From Peloplasma aerotolerans (GTDB taxonomy: Bacteria; Bacillota_I; Bacilli_A; Acholeplasmatales; Acholeplasmataceae), in NCBI RefSeq assembly GCF_030012175.1, contig NZ_JASCXW010000009.1, forward strand, positions 1 through 57,586: a stretch of 57,586 nucleotides of DNA, given 5' to 3'. Numbering within the stretch: the first letter of the stretch is position 1; every line of letters starts with the position of its first letter. Positions 23,327 to 31,544 of the stretch are shown here, piece by piece. Both the position numbers and the translations under genes were made by a program. The notes beneath the pieces are model-generated. The model was not told where the DNA came from. It searched no databases and was given only the letters and a program-made list of their open reading frames with translations.

Positions 23327-24397
23327 TTACCTTTTTGCCTTCTCTTTTTTAATGATTGATACTACCTTTATTAATAACTGAAAACTACTACTCATTTTCT
23401 TAACATCTCCCATATTGATAACATAAGTGTCCAATGTCTCATCATCACACCATGCATGTGCACCTGAAACACCTAGTCCTCCTTGCAGACGTGGATATCC
23501 TTTTAGTAAGAAAAACAATTTATCAAATCTGATTTCAATAAGACCCAGGCCATAATACATTCCTGCATGAAAAACATGCTCAAAAGATCTCATTTTCTCC
23601 AATGAACTCTCGCTAATAATCTCGTGTTTAAAGAAAGCTTTTAAAAACTTAGTTAAATCATGAGTTGTTGTCGAAAGACCTCCTCCAGAAAAATCACAAC
23701 TTAATGCTTTAAATAATCGAACATCTTGTCCCTTAAAAATAAGTGGTGCAAGTTCTTTTGCATCAAATGATTTACTATACCACGAAAGTGATGTATCATT
23801 CATTTTTAATGGTTTGAAAATATATGTTTCTAGGACTTGATCATATGGCATTTTGTAAAGCTTTTCGATGATAAGTCCAATAAGAAGATAGCCCGTATCT
23901 GAATATAAATACTTCTTTCCAGGACTCCCAATTGCACTTTGATTGTTTCTCGTCATATCTATAAGCTCTTGTGGAGTAAAAAAACGATCTTTATTCTCGA
24001 AAAATCTGTCTAAAAATTTGCTGCCATCATTAAACTTTCCATCAAAGTAATCATTGACTCCTGATGTATGACTTAGTAAATGTCTAATCGTAACATTTTT
24101 TTGATAATCAAAACCTTCATATACAAAAAGTCCATCCAACAACTTATCATCTAAAATGGTATGAATTTTAGTAGTTAAATCTACATCCATATCTTCAATT
24201 GCTTTTAGTACAAGCGTAGCTGCAAAAACTTTACCAACGCTTGCTGAATGATATTTTTGATCTGTCTTTGTACTAGAATATGTATAATTTATATCTAGTG
24301 ATGGAATATCAAATTCGACTTGAAGTGTTCTCGTTTTTTTGGCATATTTCTTCACTAGATTATCTATTTTTACCAATACATCTTTTTTCACTTTCAT
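23327..24397 (-). CDS. Serine hydrolase, beta-lactamase class C/PBP4 family
   Basis: A protein of about 356 residues with the class C beta-lactamase/esterase fold. The SxxK motif is SVGK (about residues 53-56), the YxN-like motif is YSDTGY near 162, and LSHTSGVNDYF is a family hallmark. No signal peptide is seen, so it is probably a cytoplasmic esterase or peptidase rather than a resistance enzyme. Start choice is open: ATG at 24397 is only 2 nt from GAGG, while GTG at 24391 has better spacing. Confidence 0.8.
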   Translation of the reverse strand: MKVKKDVLVKIDNLVKKYAKKTRTLQVEFDIPSLDINYTYSSTKTDQKYHSASVGKVFAATLVLKAIEDMDVDLTTKIHTILDDKLLDGLFVYEGFDYQKNVTIRHLLSHTSGVNDYFDGKFNDGSKFLDRFFENKDRFFTPQELIDMTRNNQSAIGSPGKKYLYSDTGYLLIGLIIEKLYKMPYDQVLETYIFKPLKMNDTSLSWYSKSFDAKELAPLIFKGQDVRLFKALSCDFSGGGLSTTTHDLTKFLKAFFKHEIISESSLEKMRSFEHVFHAGMYYGLGLIEIRFDKLFFLLKGYPRLQGGLGVSGAHAWCDDETLDTYVINMGDVKKMSSSFQLLIKVVSIIKKEKAKR

Positions 24398-24462
24398 CAC
24401 CTCGATTTTTGTCTATCAATATTTTAACATAATTCACTTAATTTTATAATATAAAACGATAA

Positions 24463-24489
24463 TTAGCACTTAACAGTTGACAGTGCCAA
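24463..24489. promoter_or_regulatory. CIRCE element (HrcA operator)
   Basis: TTAGCACTT, nine bases, then CAGTGCCAA: the exact spacing of the CIRCE inverted repeat (TTAGCACTC-N9-GAGTGCTAA), with a few substitutions. It overlaps the clpB promoter, so heat-shock control by HrcA is expected. Confidence 0.85.
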
Positions 24490-24505
24490 TTTGTTGATTT
24501 ATAAT
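24477..24505 (+). promoter_or_regulatory. Consensus promoter of clpB
   Basis: TTGACA (24477-24482) and TATAAT (24500-24505) are separated by exactly 17 bp. The -35 lies within the CIRCE element. Confidence 0.85.
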
Positions 24506-24548
24506 AGAGTTGGATTTAAATTAATTGATGTTGCAAAGGAGGATGTTT

Positions 24549-26684
24549 ATGAACTTTACACAAATGGATGACTATAGCAAAGATCCAAAAGTATTAGAAA
24601 AATTCGGTAGAAATATTGTTGAAGATGTAAAACAAGGAAAAATCGATCCCGTCATCGGTCGTGAGGATGAAATCCGAAGAGTTATTAAGATTTTATCCCG
24701 TAAAACAAAAAACAATCCAGTATTAATTGGTGAACCCGGTGTCGGAAAAACAGCAATCGTTGAAGGTTTAGCAAGACGCATCGTCGATAAAGACGTTCCT
24801 TTAGGCTTGCAAAATAAAATCATATACGAACTTGATTTAGCTGCACTCGTTGCTGGTGCTAAATTTAGAGGAGAATTCGAAGAAAGATTGAAAGCTGTTC
24901 TAAACAAAATTAAAGAATCTAACGGGGAAATCATTTTATTTATTGACGAATTGCACAATATTGTTGGTGCAGGACGTGCTGATGGTTCTATGGATACATC
25001 AAACATGCTTAAACCAATGCTTGCTCGTGGTGAACTTCACTGCGTTGGAGCGACCACACTCAATGAATACCGCAAATACATAGAAAAAGATAGTGCATTA
25101 GAAAGAAGATTCCAAAAAGTTGTTATTAACGAACCAACAGTAAGTGATACCATTAGTATTCTAAGAGGTTTAAAATCAAGATTTGAAGCACATCATGGTG
25201 TTACGATCTCCGATTTAGCGATTATTGCTTCTGCTACTTTATCGAATAGATACATCACTGACCGTTTCTTACCTGATAAAGCTATTGATTTAATTGATGA
25301 AGCTTGTGCTTCAATACGTATGGAAATTGACTCCATGCCCGTTGAACTAGATACGGTTAACCGCAAGTTAATGCAACTAGAAATAGAAAAAACCGCATTA
25401 GATAAAGAAACCGATCCTATTTCTAAAGAACGTTTATCTAAAATAAAAACTGATATAGAGCAATTTAAAAAAGAAGAAAAGCTTTTAAGGAAACGCTGGG
25501 AAGAGGAAAAGGAAACGTTAAATCTTATTAAATCAAAGAAAAACGATCTTGAAAAAATTAGATTAGACTTGCAAAATGCTCTAAATGATAACGATTATCA
25601 AAAGGCTGCAGAACTTCAATATAGCAAAATACCAAAACTAGAAAAAGATATTCAAGAGATGACTTTATCAAATCAAGAAGGCGATAAATTATTAACAGAA
25701 ACCGTTACAGAAGAAATTATCGCTGAAATCGTTTCTAAGTGGACTCAAATTCCAGTATCAAAGCTAATGTCAGGTGATAAAGAAAAACTGCTACACCTTG
25801 AAGAAACCCTTAAAAATAGAGTTATCGGACAAGATCATGCCATCAGATTAATCAGTGATGCCATTATTCGCCAACGTGCGGGTATTAAAGATGAAAATAG
25901 ACCCATTGGTTCATTTTTATTCCTAGGACCAACAGGTGTCGGAAAGACTGAAGTTGCAAGGTCACTCGCTGAGGCTTTATTTGATAGCGAAAATCAAATC
26001 GTTCGAATGGACATGAGTGAATATATGGAAGCTCATAGTGTATCTCGATTGATTGGTTCTCCTCCTGGATATGTCGGTTATGATGAAGGTGGACAATTAA
26101 CTGAAGCTGTTAGAAGAAAACCTTATTCAATTATTTTATTTGATGAAATAGAAAAAGCACATCCAGAAGTTTTCAATATTTTATTACAAATCCTTGAAGA
26201 TGGTAGATTAACCGATAACCAAGGACGTGTAGTTGATTTTAAAAATACGATTATTATATTAACATCTAATATCGGCAGTGAATATTTATTAAGCTATGAA
26301 AAAGATGCTCAAAATAAGGTCATGGATTTAGTTAAAGCTAAGTTTAAACCTGAGTTTATCAATCGTATTGACGAAATTATTGTGTTCAATGCATTAAGTC
26401 TACAAGTTCAAATGAAGATTGCCATGAAGATGTTAAATGATTTTAAAAAACGATTGGAAGAAAAGAATTTATTGATTGAACTTGGTGAAGAAATTCAAAA
26501 ATTTGTCATTAAACATGGATTTAACGATGAGTATGGGGCAAGACCACTTAAGCGTTTTATTCAAAGACATATCGAAACCTTAGTAGCAACCAAGATTATC
26601 GAAGGTTCAATTGAACCTCATAAAAAATACCAAATGCAAGTCGTTGAAGACCAACTTGTCATCGTAGAAAACAGACAAGATTAA
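24549..26684 (+). CDS. clpB: ClpB-type disaggregase lacking the N-terminal domain
   Basis: A 711-residue double AAA+ chaperone that disaggregates proteins with DnaK. NBD1 begins almost at once: [15 protein letters not shown], Walker A GEPGVGKT, then [17 protein letters not shown] coiled M-domain (about residues 270-395) follows, with NBD2 Walker A GPTGVGKT and [13 protein letters not shown]. The usual N-terminal Clp_N repeat domain (about 150 residues) is absent, as in several Mollicutes. I chose the ATG at 24549, 6 nt after GGAGG; upstream codons have no ribosome site. The M-domain argues for ClpB rather than ClpC. Confidence 0.92.
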   Translation: MNFTQMDDYSKDPKVLEKFGRNIVEDVKQGKIDPVIGREDEIRRVIKILSRKTKNNPVLIGEPGVGKTAIVEGLARRIVDKDVPLGLQNKIIYELDLAALVAGAKFRGEFEERLKAVLNKIKESNGEIILFIDELHNIVGAGRADGSMDTSNMLKPMLARGELHCVGATTLNEYRKYIEKDSALERRFQKVVINEPTVSDTISILRGLKSRFEAHHGVTISDLAIIASATLSNRYITDRFLPDKAIDLIDEACASIRMEIDSMPVELDTVNRKLMQLEIEKTALDKETDPISKERLSKIKTDIEQFKKEEKLLRKRWEEEKETLNLIKSKKNDLEKIRLDLQNALNDNDYQKAAELQYSKIPKLEKDIQEMTLSNQEGDKLLTETVTEEIIAEIVSKWTQIPVSKLMSGDKEKLLHLEETLKNRVIGQDHAIRLISDAIIRQRAGIKDENRPIGSFLFLGPTGVGKTEVARSLAEALFDSENQIVRMDMSEYMEAHSVSRLIGSPPGYVGYDEGGQLTEAVRRKPYSIILFDEIEKAHPEVFNILLQILEDGRLTDNQGRVVDFKNTIIILTSNIGSEYLLSYEKDAQNKVMDLVKAKFKPEFINRIDEIIVFNALSLQVQMKIAMKMLNDFKKRLEEKNLLIELGEEIQKFVIKHGFNDEYGARPLKRFIQRHIETLVATKIIEGSIEPHKKYQMQVVEDQLVIVENRQD

Positions 26685-26693
26685 TATATTAGA

Positions 26694-26723
26694 TTGACTT
26701 TATACCCCAATCATATGTAGAAT
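26694..26723 (+). promoter_or_regulatory. Promoter of the 26746 gene
   Basis: TTGACT (26694-26699), an 18-bp spacer and TAGAAT (26718-26723), with AAAGGGGGT ahead of the ATG at 26746. Confidence 0.5.
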
Positions 26724-26745
26724 ATTCATAAAGGGGGTATTTCCT

Positions 26746-27252
26746 ATGGAAAATCCAGCTAAAATCGAAGACCTTATTCAACAGAAAAAACAAGAACTTG
26801 AGTCGTTAAAACAAAAAAAGAAAGATGAAGACTTAATTCACCTAGGTTTATTTGAAAAAAAATATTCAGACAGCAAGTCAGACGAGTATATTGATAGTGA
26901 ATATTATAGAGAAACAGCCATGTATAAATATTACAAGAAAGTTCCTCTTAATAACGTAACAGATCAGCAAATTGATGAACTTTTATCCATAACAAATGAA
27001 ATCGAACATCTCAAAAAAGAAATCAAAGAAGTCAAAGGAACTTTGGAACCAAACTCAGTTGCTTTTACACTTAAATTAATCGGAATTTTGATTTACGTGG
27101 TTGGTGTGATTTCTGCGATGGTTTTCTTAGGTAATGGCGGTGGAGAGATTGGCGTTATTATAATCTTCTCTTCATTTGTTTCAGGTACATTGTTTATTGG
27201 ATTTTCAGAAATAATCAAATTACTACATTCAATGAATGAGAAACAAAAATAA
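26746..27252 (+). CDS. Hypothetical coiled-coil protein with two C-terminal membrane helices
   Basis: A 168-residue protein I cannot assign. The N-terminal 100 residues are charged and probably coiled coil (DLIQQKKQELESLKQKKK; IDELLSITNEIEHLKKEIKE). Two hydrophobic segments follow (about residues 105-130 and 135-155), and a short polar tail ends it. It has its own promoter and a strong terminator, so it is a separate unit downstream of clpB. Membrane location is predicted from the helices only. Confidence 0.65.
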   Translation: MENPAKIEDLIQQKKQELESLKQKKKDEDLIHLGLFEKKYSDSKSDEYIDSEYYRETAMYKYYKKVPLNNVTDQQIDELLSITNEIEHLKKEIKEVKGTLEPNSVAFTLKLIGILIYVVGVISAMVFLGNGGGEIGVIIIFSSFVSGTLFIGFSEIIKLLHSMNEKQK

Positions 27253-27261
27253 AGATAAGTA

Positions 27262-27300
27262 GAGCACACATTGCATTTGCAACGTGTGCTCATTTTTTTT
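27262..27300. terminator. Bidirectional terminator
   Basis: GAGCACACATTGC (27262-27274) pairs with GCAACGTGTGCTC across a short loop, with T8 on the plus side and an A-rich flank on the other. It separates convergent genes ending at 27252 and 27299. The pairing is complete, using one G-U, only on the minus strand. Confidence 0.8.
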
Positions 27301-28630
27301 ATAGTTCAGTTGACTCTTTTCTAATCATAAATAAATGATAAAGAATATAACCGAGAACTAAGACACCAAATCCAATAAGAGATGGTACTAGACTTTCAAT
27401 AAGTGTTGCGACTAATAATCCCATTAAACCGACAATCGCGATTATTGGAACATATGGATATCCCCATACCTTATAAGGTCTTTCTAAATCAGGATTTCTC
27501 TTTCTAAACAAGAATACTGAAAAGAATATTAGGGAGTTAAAAATTAACCCACCAAATACAACAAATGTTAATAATTGTTCAACATTGAAGATTAATAAAA
27601 TCAATGCCATCACACCTGATCCGATGATTGCTACAAATGGGGTTTGGTATTTTGGATCTAGTTTAGCAAATTGAGGGAAAAATGTATCATCTTTTGCCAT
27701 TGCATAATAGACTCTAGGAAATACCATCACACTACCATTTAACGCACCGAATACTGAAACGGTTACTGCAATTAAGACGAAGCTCATTCCAGGCTCACCA
27801 AACAGTGTCATCATCGCTGCAATCGGTAATATCGTCCCTGATTCTGCCATAGGCACTAAGTTATCATAAGAAATAATGCGATATAATGAAAATATAAACA
27901 ATACATATAATCCTGTTACTAATAATGTAGAAATCGATAAAGCTCTTGGTAAATCTCTTTTTACATTTTTCATTTCTCCAGCAACAGTATTTAAGTTCGT
28001 CCAACCTTCATAAGCCCATAAAGTTCCAACAACACCAAATGCAACCATCGTTAATAGCCTAAAAAATGAGACATCTCCTGTTTGCTGTAACGAGAAACTT
28101 ACTGTTTCTGTACCCATGAATAAGCCAATAAAAATAATAGCTATAATTGGAACGACTTTTGCAACCAAGAAAACTTTTTGAATGGTTGCTCCAACCTTAA
28201 TACCAAAATAATTAACAACTGATAATAAAATAATGATTAATGCTGCAATCCATTTTACATATGATGCAATCGGTAGCATATATGACAACACATCTGCGAA
28301 AATTAATGCTAATAATGCAATACTACCACTACTTGATAAAACAAAATTCATCATCCCACTTAAGAATGCTATTTTTTTACCATAAGCTCTTCTTAAGTAA
28401 ACATAGTATCCACCTGTTTCAGGAAACATCGTTCCTAATTCTGCATAAGTTAAACCTGAAAACAAGGTAATGATACCACCAATAAGCCAAGCTAATAAAG
28501 ATAAACCTAACGCATATCCAACACGTACAAGAATCAAACTACCAAATACAAAGATTCCTGATCCTATCATAATGCCTGCTAATATTGAGATACCACCAAA
28601 TAATCCGATTTCTTTTTTTAAATTTGTCAT
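27299..28630 (-). CDS. APC family amino acid permease (SteT/LAT-like)
   Basis: A 443-residue transporter with 12 predicted membrane helices. The first helix carries the substrate motif GIMIGSGIFVFG, followed by ETGGYYVYLRRAYGKKIAFLSG, both typical of the LAT-type branch that includes the serine/threonine exchanger SteT. It imports or exchanges amino acids; specificity is not readable. I start at the ATG at 28630, 7 nt after AAAGGATGG; the longer frame to 28666 is less likely. Confidence 0.87.
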   Translation of the reverse strand: MTNLKKEIGLFGGISILAGIMIGSGIFVFGSLILVRVGYALGLSLLAWLIGGIITLFSGLTYAELGTMFPETGGYYVYLRRAYGKKIAFLSGMMNFVLSSSGSIALLALIFADVLSYMLPIASYVKWIAALIIILLSVVNYFGIKVGATIQKVFLVAKVVPIIAIIFIGLFMGTETVSFSLQQTGDVSFFRLLTMVAFGVVGTLWAYEGWTNLNTVAGEMKNVKRDLPRALSISTLLVTGLYVLFIFSLYRIISYDNLVPMAESGTILPIAAMMTLFGEPGMSFVLIAVTVSVFGALNGSVMVFPRVYYAMAKDDTFFPQFAKLDPKYQTPFVAIIGSGVMALILLIFNVEQLLTFVVFGGLIFNSLIFFSVFLFRKRNPDLERPYKVWGYPYVPIIAIVGLMGLLVATLIESLVPSLIGFGVLVLGYILYHLFMIRKESTEL

Positions 28631-28696
28631 ATCGTCCCATCCTTTCATCCAAATACAAGGTATCATATTTTAGTTTGTTATTCAAAATAAATGCAA

Positions 28697-28722
28697 AAAT
28701 AACACCTCAAAAGGTGTTATTT
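28697..28722 (-). terminator. Terminator of the methyltransferase/AEC unit
   Basis: AATAACACCT pairs with AGGTGTTATT around CAAA. The right arm covers the stop codon of the methyltransferase gene, and U-rich sequence follows on the minus strand. Confidence 0.6.
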
Positions 28723-29403
28723 TTTTGAAATGATTAAATATAAATAATAATCTTGTTCATCAAATGGTTTGAAATTAAAATCTCCATATGCTTGCACTTT
28801 AAGATTCGCTAGTTCTATTTCTGTTATGAGTTGTTCCTTTTGATAAGGATATAATGTTGTTGTTCCTACAGTTTCATTATCTTTAAATTTAAGAACAGTC
28901 TTAAATAAAATTTGATTTTCTAAATATGAATATTCTCTTAAAAACTTGATGTCGTCATTTTCAATAACTTTAAGATGTTTGGGCTTTTCATTCAATATTT
29001 TTGTATAATTTAACAGTTGAACAATAAGAACACCATCTTCTGTTAAACTTTGATGTACTGATTCTAAAAATAGTCTCAAATCTTTCAATGTTAAGTGTGG
29101 TAGTGTATTCCCAAAACAAGTCATTAAACTAAATGTTTTTGATGTTTTTAAGCTACTGATCATATCGTCATGGAAAAAAGATAAGTGTGGGTAGTTTGCT
29201 TGAGCAACCTTAATCATATCCTGATCTAAATCGATACCAACAACATGCATACCGAGTTGATCGAGCAGATTTGTTAATCTTCCTGTTCCACATCCTAAAT
29301 CGATTGCTTGACCAGACGGTACAATATAGGGTTTAATCAACTCTTCTATTTGACGATTCCAAGGAAATAATTGGTCATAATACTGACTTAAATGATGATA
29401 CAT
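28717..29403 (-). CDS. Class I SAM-dependent methyltransferase
   Basis: A 228-residue methyltransferase with the SAM-binding loop AIDLGCGTGRLT (about residues 33-44), motif II acidic residue in VVGIDLDQDM and a post-motif FFHDDMISSL. N-terminal YHHLSQYYDQLF is typical of small-molecule methyltransferases of the Methyltransf_25 type. Its ATG overlaps the stop of the upstream AEC transporter gene (TAATG), so the two are coupled. The substrate is unknown. Confidence 0.83.
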   Translation of the reverse strand: MYHHLSQYYDQLFPWNRQIEELIKPYIVPSGQAIDLGCGTGRLTNLLDQLGMHVVGIDLDQDMIKVAQANYPHLSFFHDDMISSLKTSKTFSLMTCFGNTLPHLTLKDLRLFLESVHQSLTEDGVLIVQLLNYTKILNEKPKHLKVIENDDIKFLREYSYLENQILFKTVLKFKDNETVGTTTLYPYQKEQLITEIELANLKVQAYGDFNFKPFDEQDYYLYLIISKK

Positions 29404-30410
29404 TATAATGCTCCTAACGATCTAAACACAACAACTATTGCGAATATTGTAAAGACAGAAAAAACTGTTGTCCACACGACTAACTGTGCTGCTAGTTTTT
29501 CATCTCCACCCATTTCATGAACCATAATTGCACTCGATACAGCAACTGGGGCTCCAAATAGTGATATCAACGCTGCATAAGAATGACTCATACCAACAAT
29601 TTTATCTTCAAGCATATATGCAATGGATAACATGATACTAGGAACTATAACGATTCTCCACATTACACCTAATGTAATTTGTTTGATTAAAGGTTTAATA
29701 ACCGAAATTTCAAATTGACCACCTAAAGCAATAAGTGCCATCGGTGATGCTGTTTGACTTAATAATCGCATTGCATCATATGAAAACGTTAAATTATTTT
29801 TAATACTAAAAACAAGTTCACCATCGACAACAGGTATCCAACTGCGTATTAATAATGCAAACAACCCTAACATAACACCAATGATGAGCGGATTCGAGAT
29901 AATGTTAATCATCATTTTCTTTACACTAATACGTTCACCAAATTCATTAACATGATACATATTGAGAGCAATCACAGATAATAAGTTTGCTAAGGGAATG
30001 GTGAATAATGATAAGATGGCTACGACTGCTACTGCTTCAACACCACCGAGTGACATTGCTAATGGTATACCAATTAAAGCAAAGTTAGAACGAATAATAC
30101 ATTGCAAAATAACACCTTTTTGTTCTCGGTCTTTCGTTGTGATGAATAAACTTAATATTCCGATGAAAAATGAAAGCATAATCCCAATGACTGCAAATGC
30201 TACGACGCCCCAATTGATTTCGCTTAAATGATTGATATTATAGACATTATAGAAAAGTAAGACTGGTAATCCTACTCTAAAAACAAACTTATTAAGTATA
30301 TTAACGAAATGCGTATCAATAAAATTAGACTTTTTTAAAAAATAACCTAATATAATAAGAATAAAAATAGGTAAAACAGCATTTAATGCAAATAGAAAAG
30401 TGCTTGCCAT
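29403..30410 (-). CDS. AEC (auxin efflux carrier) family transporter
   Basis: A 335-residue membrane protein with about ten helices. The N-terminal NAVLPIFILIILGYFLKK, the GxPL motif IGIPLAMSLGG and the closing GAPVAVSSAIMVHEMGGD segment are hallmarks of the AEC/malate permease family. Bacterial members move organic acids such as malate or malonate. The ATG at 30410 follows GAAGGA at 7 nt, better than the frame's first codon at 30428. Confidence 0.88.
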   Translation of the reverse strand: MASTFLFALNAVLPIFILIILGYFLKKSNFIDTHFVNILNKFVFRVGLPVLLFYNVYNINHLSEINWGVVAFAVIGIMLSFFIGILSLFITTKDREQKGVILQCIIRSNFALIGIPLAMSLGGVEAVAVVAILSLFTIPLANLLSVIALNMYHVNEFGERISVKKMMINIISNPLIIGVMLGLFALLIRSWIPVVDGELVFSIKNNLTFSYDAMRLLSQTASPMALIALGGQFEISVIKPLIKQITLGVMWRIVIVPSIMLSIAYMLEDKIVGMSHSYAALISLFGAPVAVSSAIMVHEMGGDEKLAAQLVVWTTVFSVFTIFAIVVVFRSLGAL

Positions 30411-30534
30411 GTTGGTTCCTTCTTTCATGGAATTGTCTCATTTATTTTAACATGAATATCTTTCAAATGTCTATTAATTAAAGGATATCTTAAAAAAACA
30501 AATAATCGTCTATTATGCTAGACAAAAAGAAAAA

Positions 30535-30555
30535 GAAGTTAGTTGCTAACTTCTA
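30535..30555 (-). terminator. Terminator of the DUF2188 gene
   Basis: GAAGTTAG (30535-30542) pairs with CTAACTTC (30546-30553). On the minus strand it is followed by interrupted U runs. Confidence 0.55.
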
Positions 30556-30939
30556 TCATTTCTTTTCATAATCTTGTTTTCTAATGGAACCATCTAATTT
30601 GTGAATAACAACGGATGATCCAGCTTCTTCTGCAAGTTTTTCTGCATACTCAATTGCTTCTTTTTGAGTGTTGAAATATTTAATCGTTTTATTTGATCCT
30701 TCTTTACGAACACGCCACTCTTTATAATGGTCATTCTTTGGATCCTTGTTTTGCGATACATGATACTTCGCTGCTTTACCTTCCGTTTTCACAGGTTCGT
30801 CTTTAACAATTGATTTCTTTGGTGCTGGTTTAGGTTTCGCTTCCTGCTCTTCCTTTGCAACTTCAACTGGTTTTGTTGAAGCAACTCTCTCAGCCTCTAG
30901 GGCTTTTTTACGTTCACGACGCTTTCTAAAAAAACACAT
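30556..30939 (-). CDS. DUF2188 domain protein with basic N-terminal extension
   Basis: A 127-residue protein. The first 55 residues are Lys/Ala/Pro/Glu-rich and disordered, beginning MCFFRKRRERKKALEAER. The C-terminal 70 residues match the small DUF2188 fold (YHVSQNKD...WRVRKEGSNKTIKYFNTQKEAIEYA). Functions for DUF2188 are not established. The gene stands alone between the AEC transporter and the protease pair. Confidence 0.72.
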   Translation of the reverse strand: MCFFRKRRERKKALEAERVASTKPVEVAKEEQEAKPKPAPKKSIVKDEPVKTEGKAAKYHVSQNKDPKNDHYKEWRVRKEGSNKTIKYFNTQKEAIEYAEKLAEEAGSSVVIHKLDGSIRKQDYEKK

Positions 30940-31019
30940 GACTAAAACTCCCTTTCTTTTTATAGTTCTATTATAGTCTATAAATTAGAAAAAGTACAAT
31001 TTTTGTCTTTTTATGGAGT

Positions 31020-31544
31020 CTAATTAGAAATAACACTCACATATCTTTTTATTTGTGCGGTATTTCCACTTTCATCTGTTGCATAATAAGTAATGATATA
31101 TTCACCTTCAATGTTTAAAACTTCACCTTCAGTTATAATAGTTATTTCTCCACCACTTGCATCTGATGTTTCAACACCTGCATCAATCCATGTTTCATCA
31201 ATGAATATTGTATCAATACCTGGATTCAGTGAAATCACAGGTGGATTTTCATCAATGACGGTTACGTATCGTGTGATTGTTTTGGTTAAACCCGAATATG
31301 TCGTTTGATAAATAATTTCATAAACACCTAATTGGTTTACATTGATATCATTTTCAATGACTTCAACAGTTAGTAATCTAAGACCATAACTTGCTTTTGC
31401 TCCTGTATCTATATGAGATTGACCAATCTCTATAGTATCAATACCAGGATTTAATGTAAGATTTAGATGATTAATTGAAGGTTCTGTACAAGCAGACAAA
31501 AGTAGTAAGAAACCTATGGTTAAAAAGAACAACATCTTTTTCAT
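31020..31544 (-). CDS. Lipoprotein with two Ig-like (DUF5011-type) domains
   Basis: A 174-residue secreted lipoprotein with a signal peptide ending in LLSAC. Two Ig-like repeats follow, each opening with LNPGIDTI-x-I and an Asp-rich DTGA or DAGV segment, and each closing with a Tyr-x-Val-Val or Tyr-Val-Ser-Val strand. The same motif occurs twice at the C-terminus of the protease encoded just upstream, and the genes overlap by ATGA (31541-31544). I use the ATG at 31544; ATG at 31553 touches the AGGAGG. It is probably a surface partner of the protease. Confidence 0.78.
   Translation of the reverse strand: MKKMLFFLTIGFLLLLSACTEPSINHLNLTLNPGIDTIEIGQSHIDTGAKASYGLRLLTVEVIENDINVNQLGVYEIIYQTTYSGLTKTITRYVTVIDENPPVISLNPGIDTIFIDETWIDAGVETSDASGGEITIITEGEVLNIEGEYIITYYATDESGNTAQIKRYVSVISN

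Noticed and set aside
26702-26740. ATACCCC ... GGGGTAT inverted repeat near the 26746 promoter as a CsoR-type operator or RBS-masking hairpin
   Set aside because: The arms are about 25 bp apart, too far for a CsoR site, and the left arm lies within the promoter spacer, so it would not be in the transcript.
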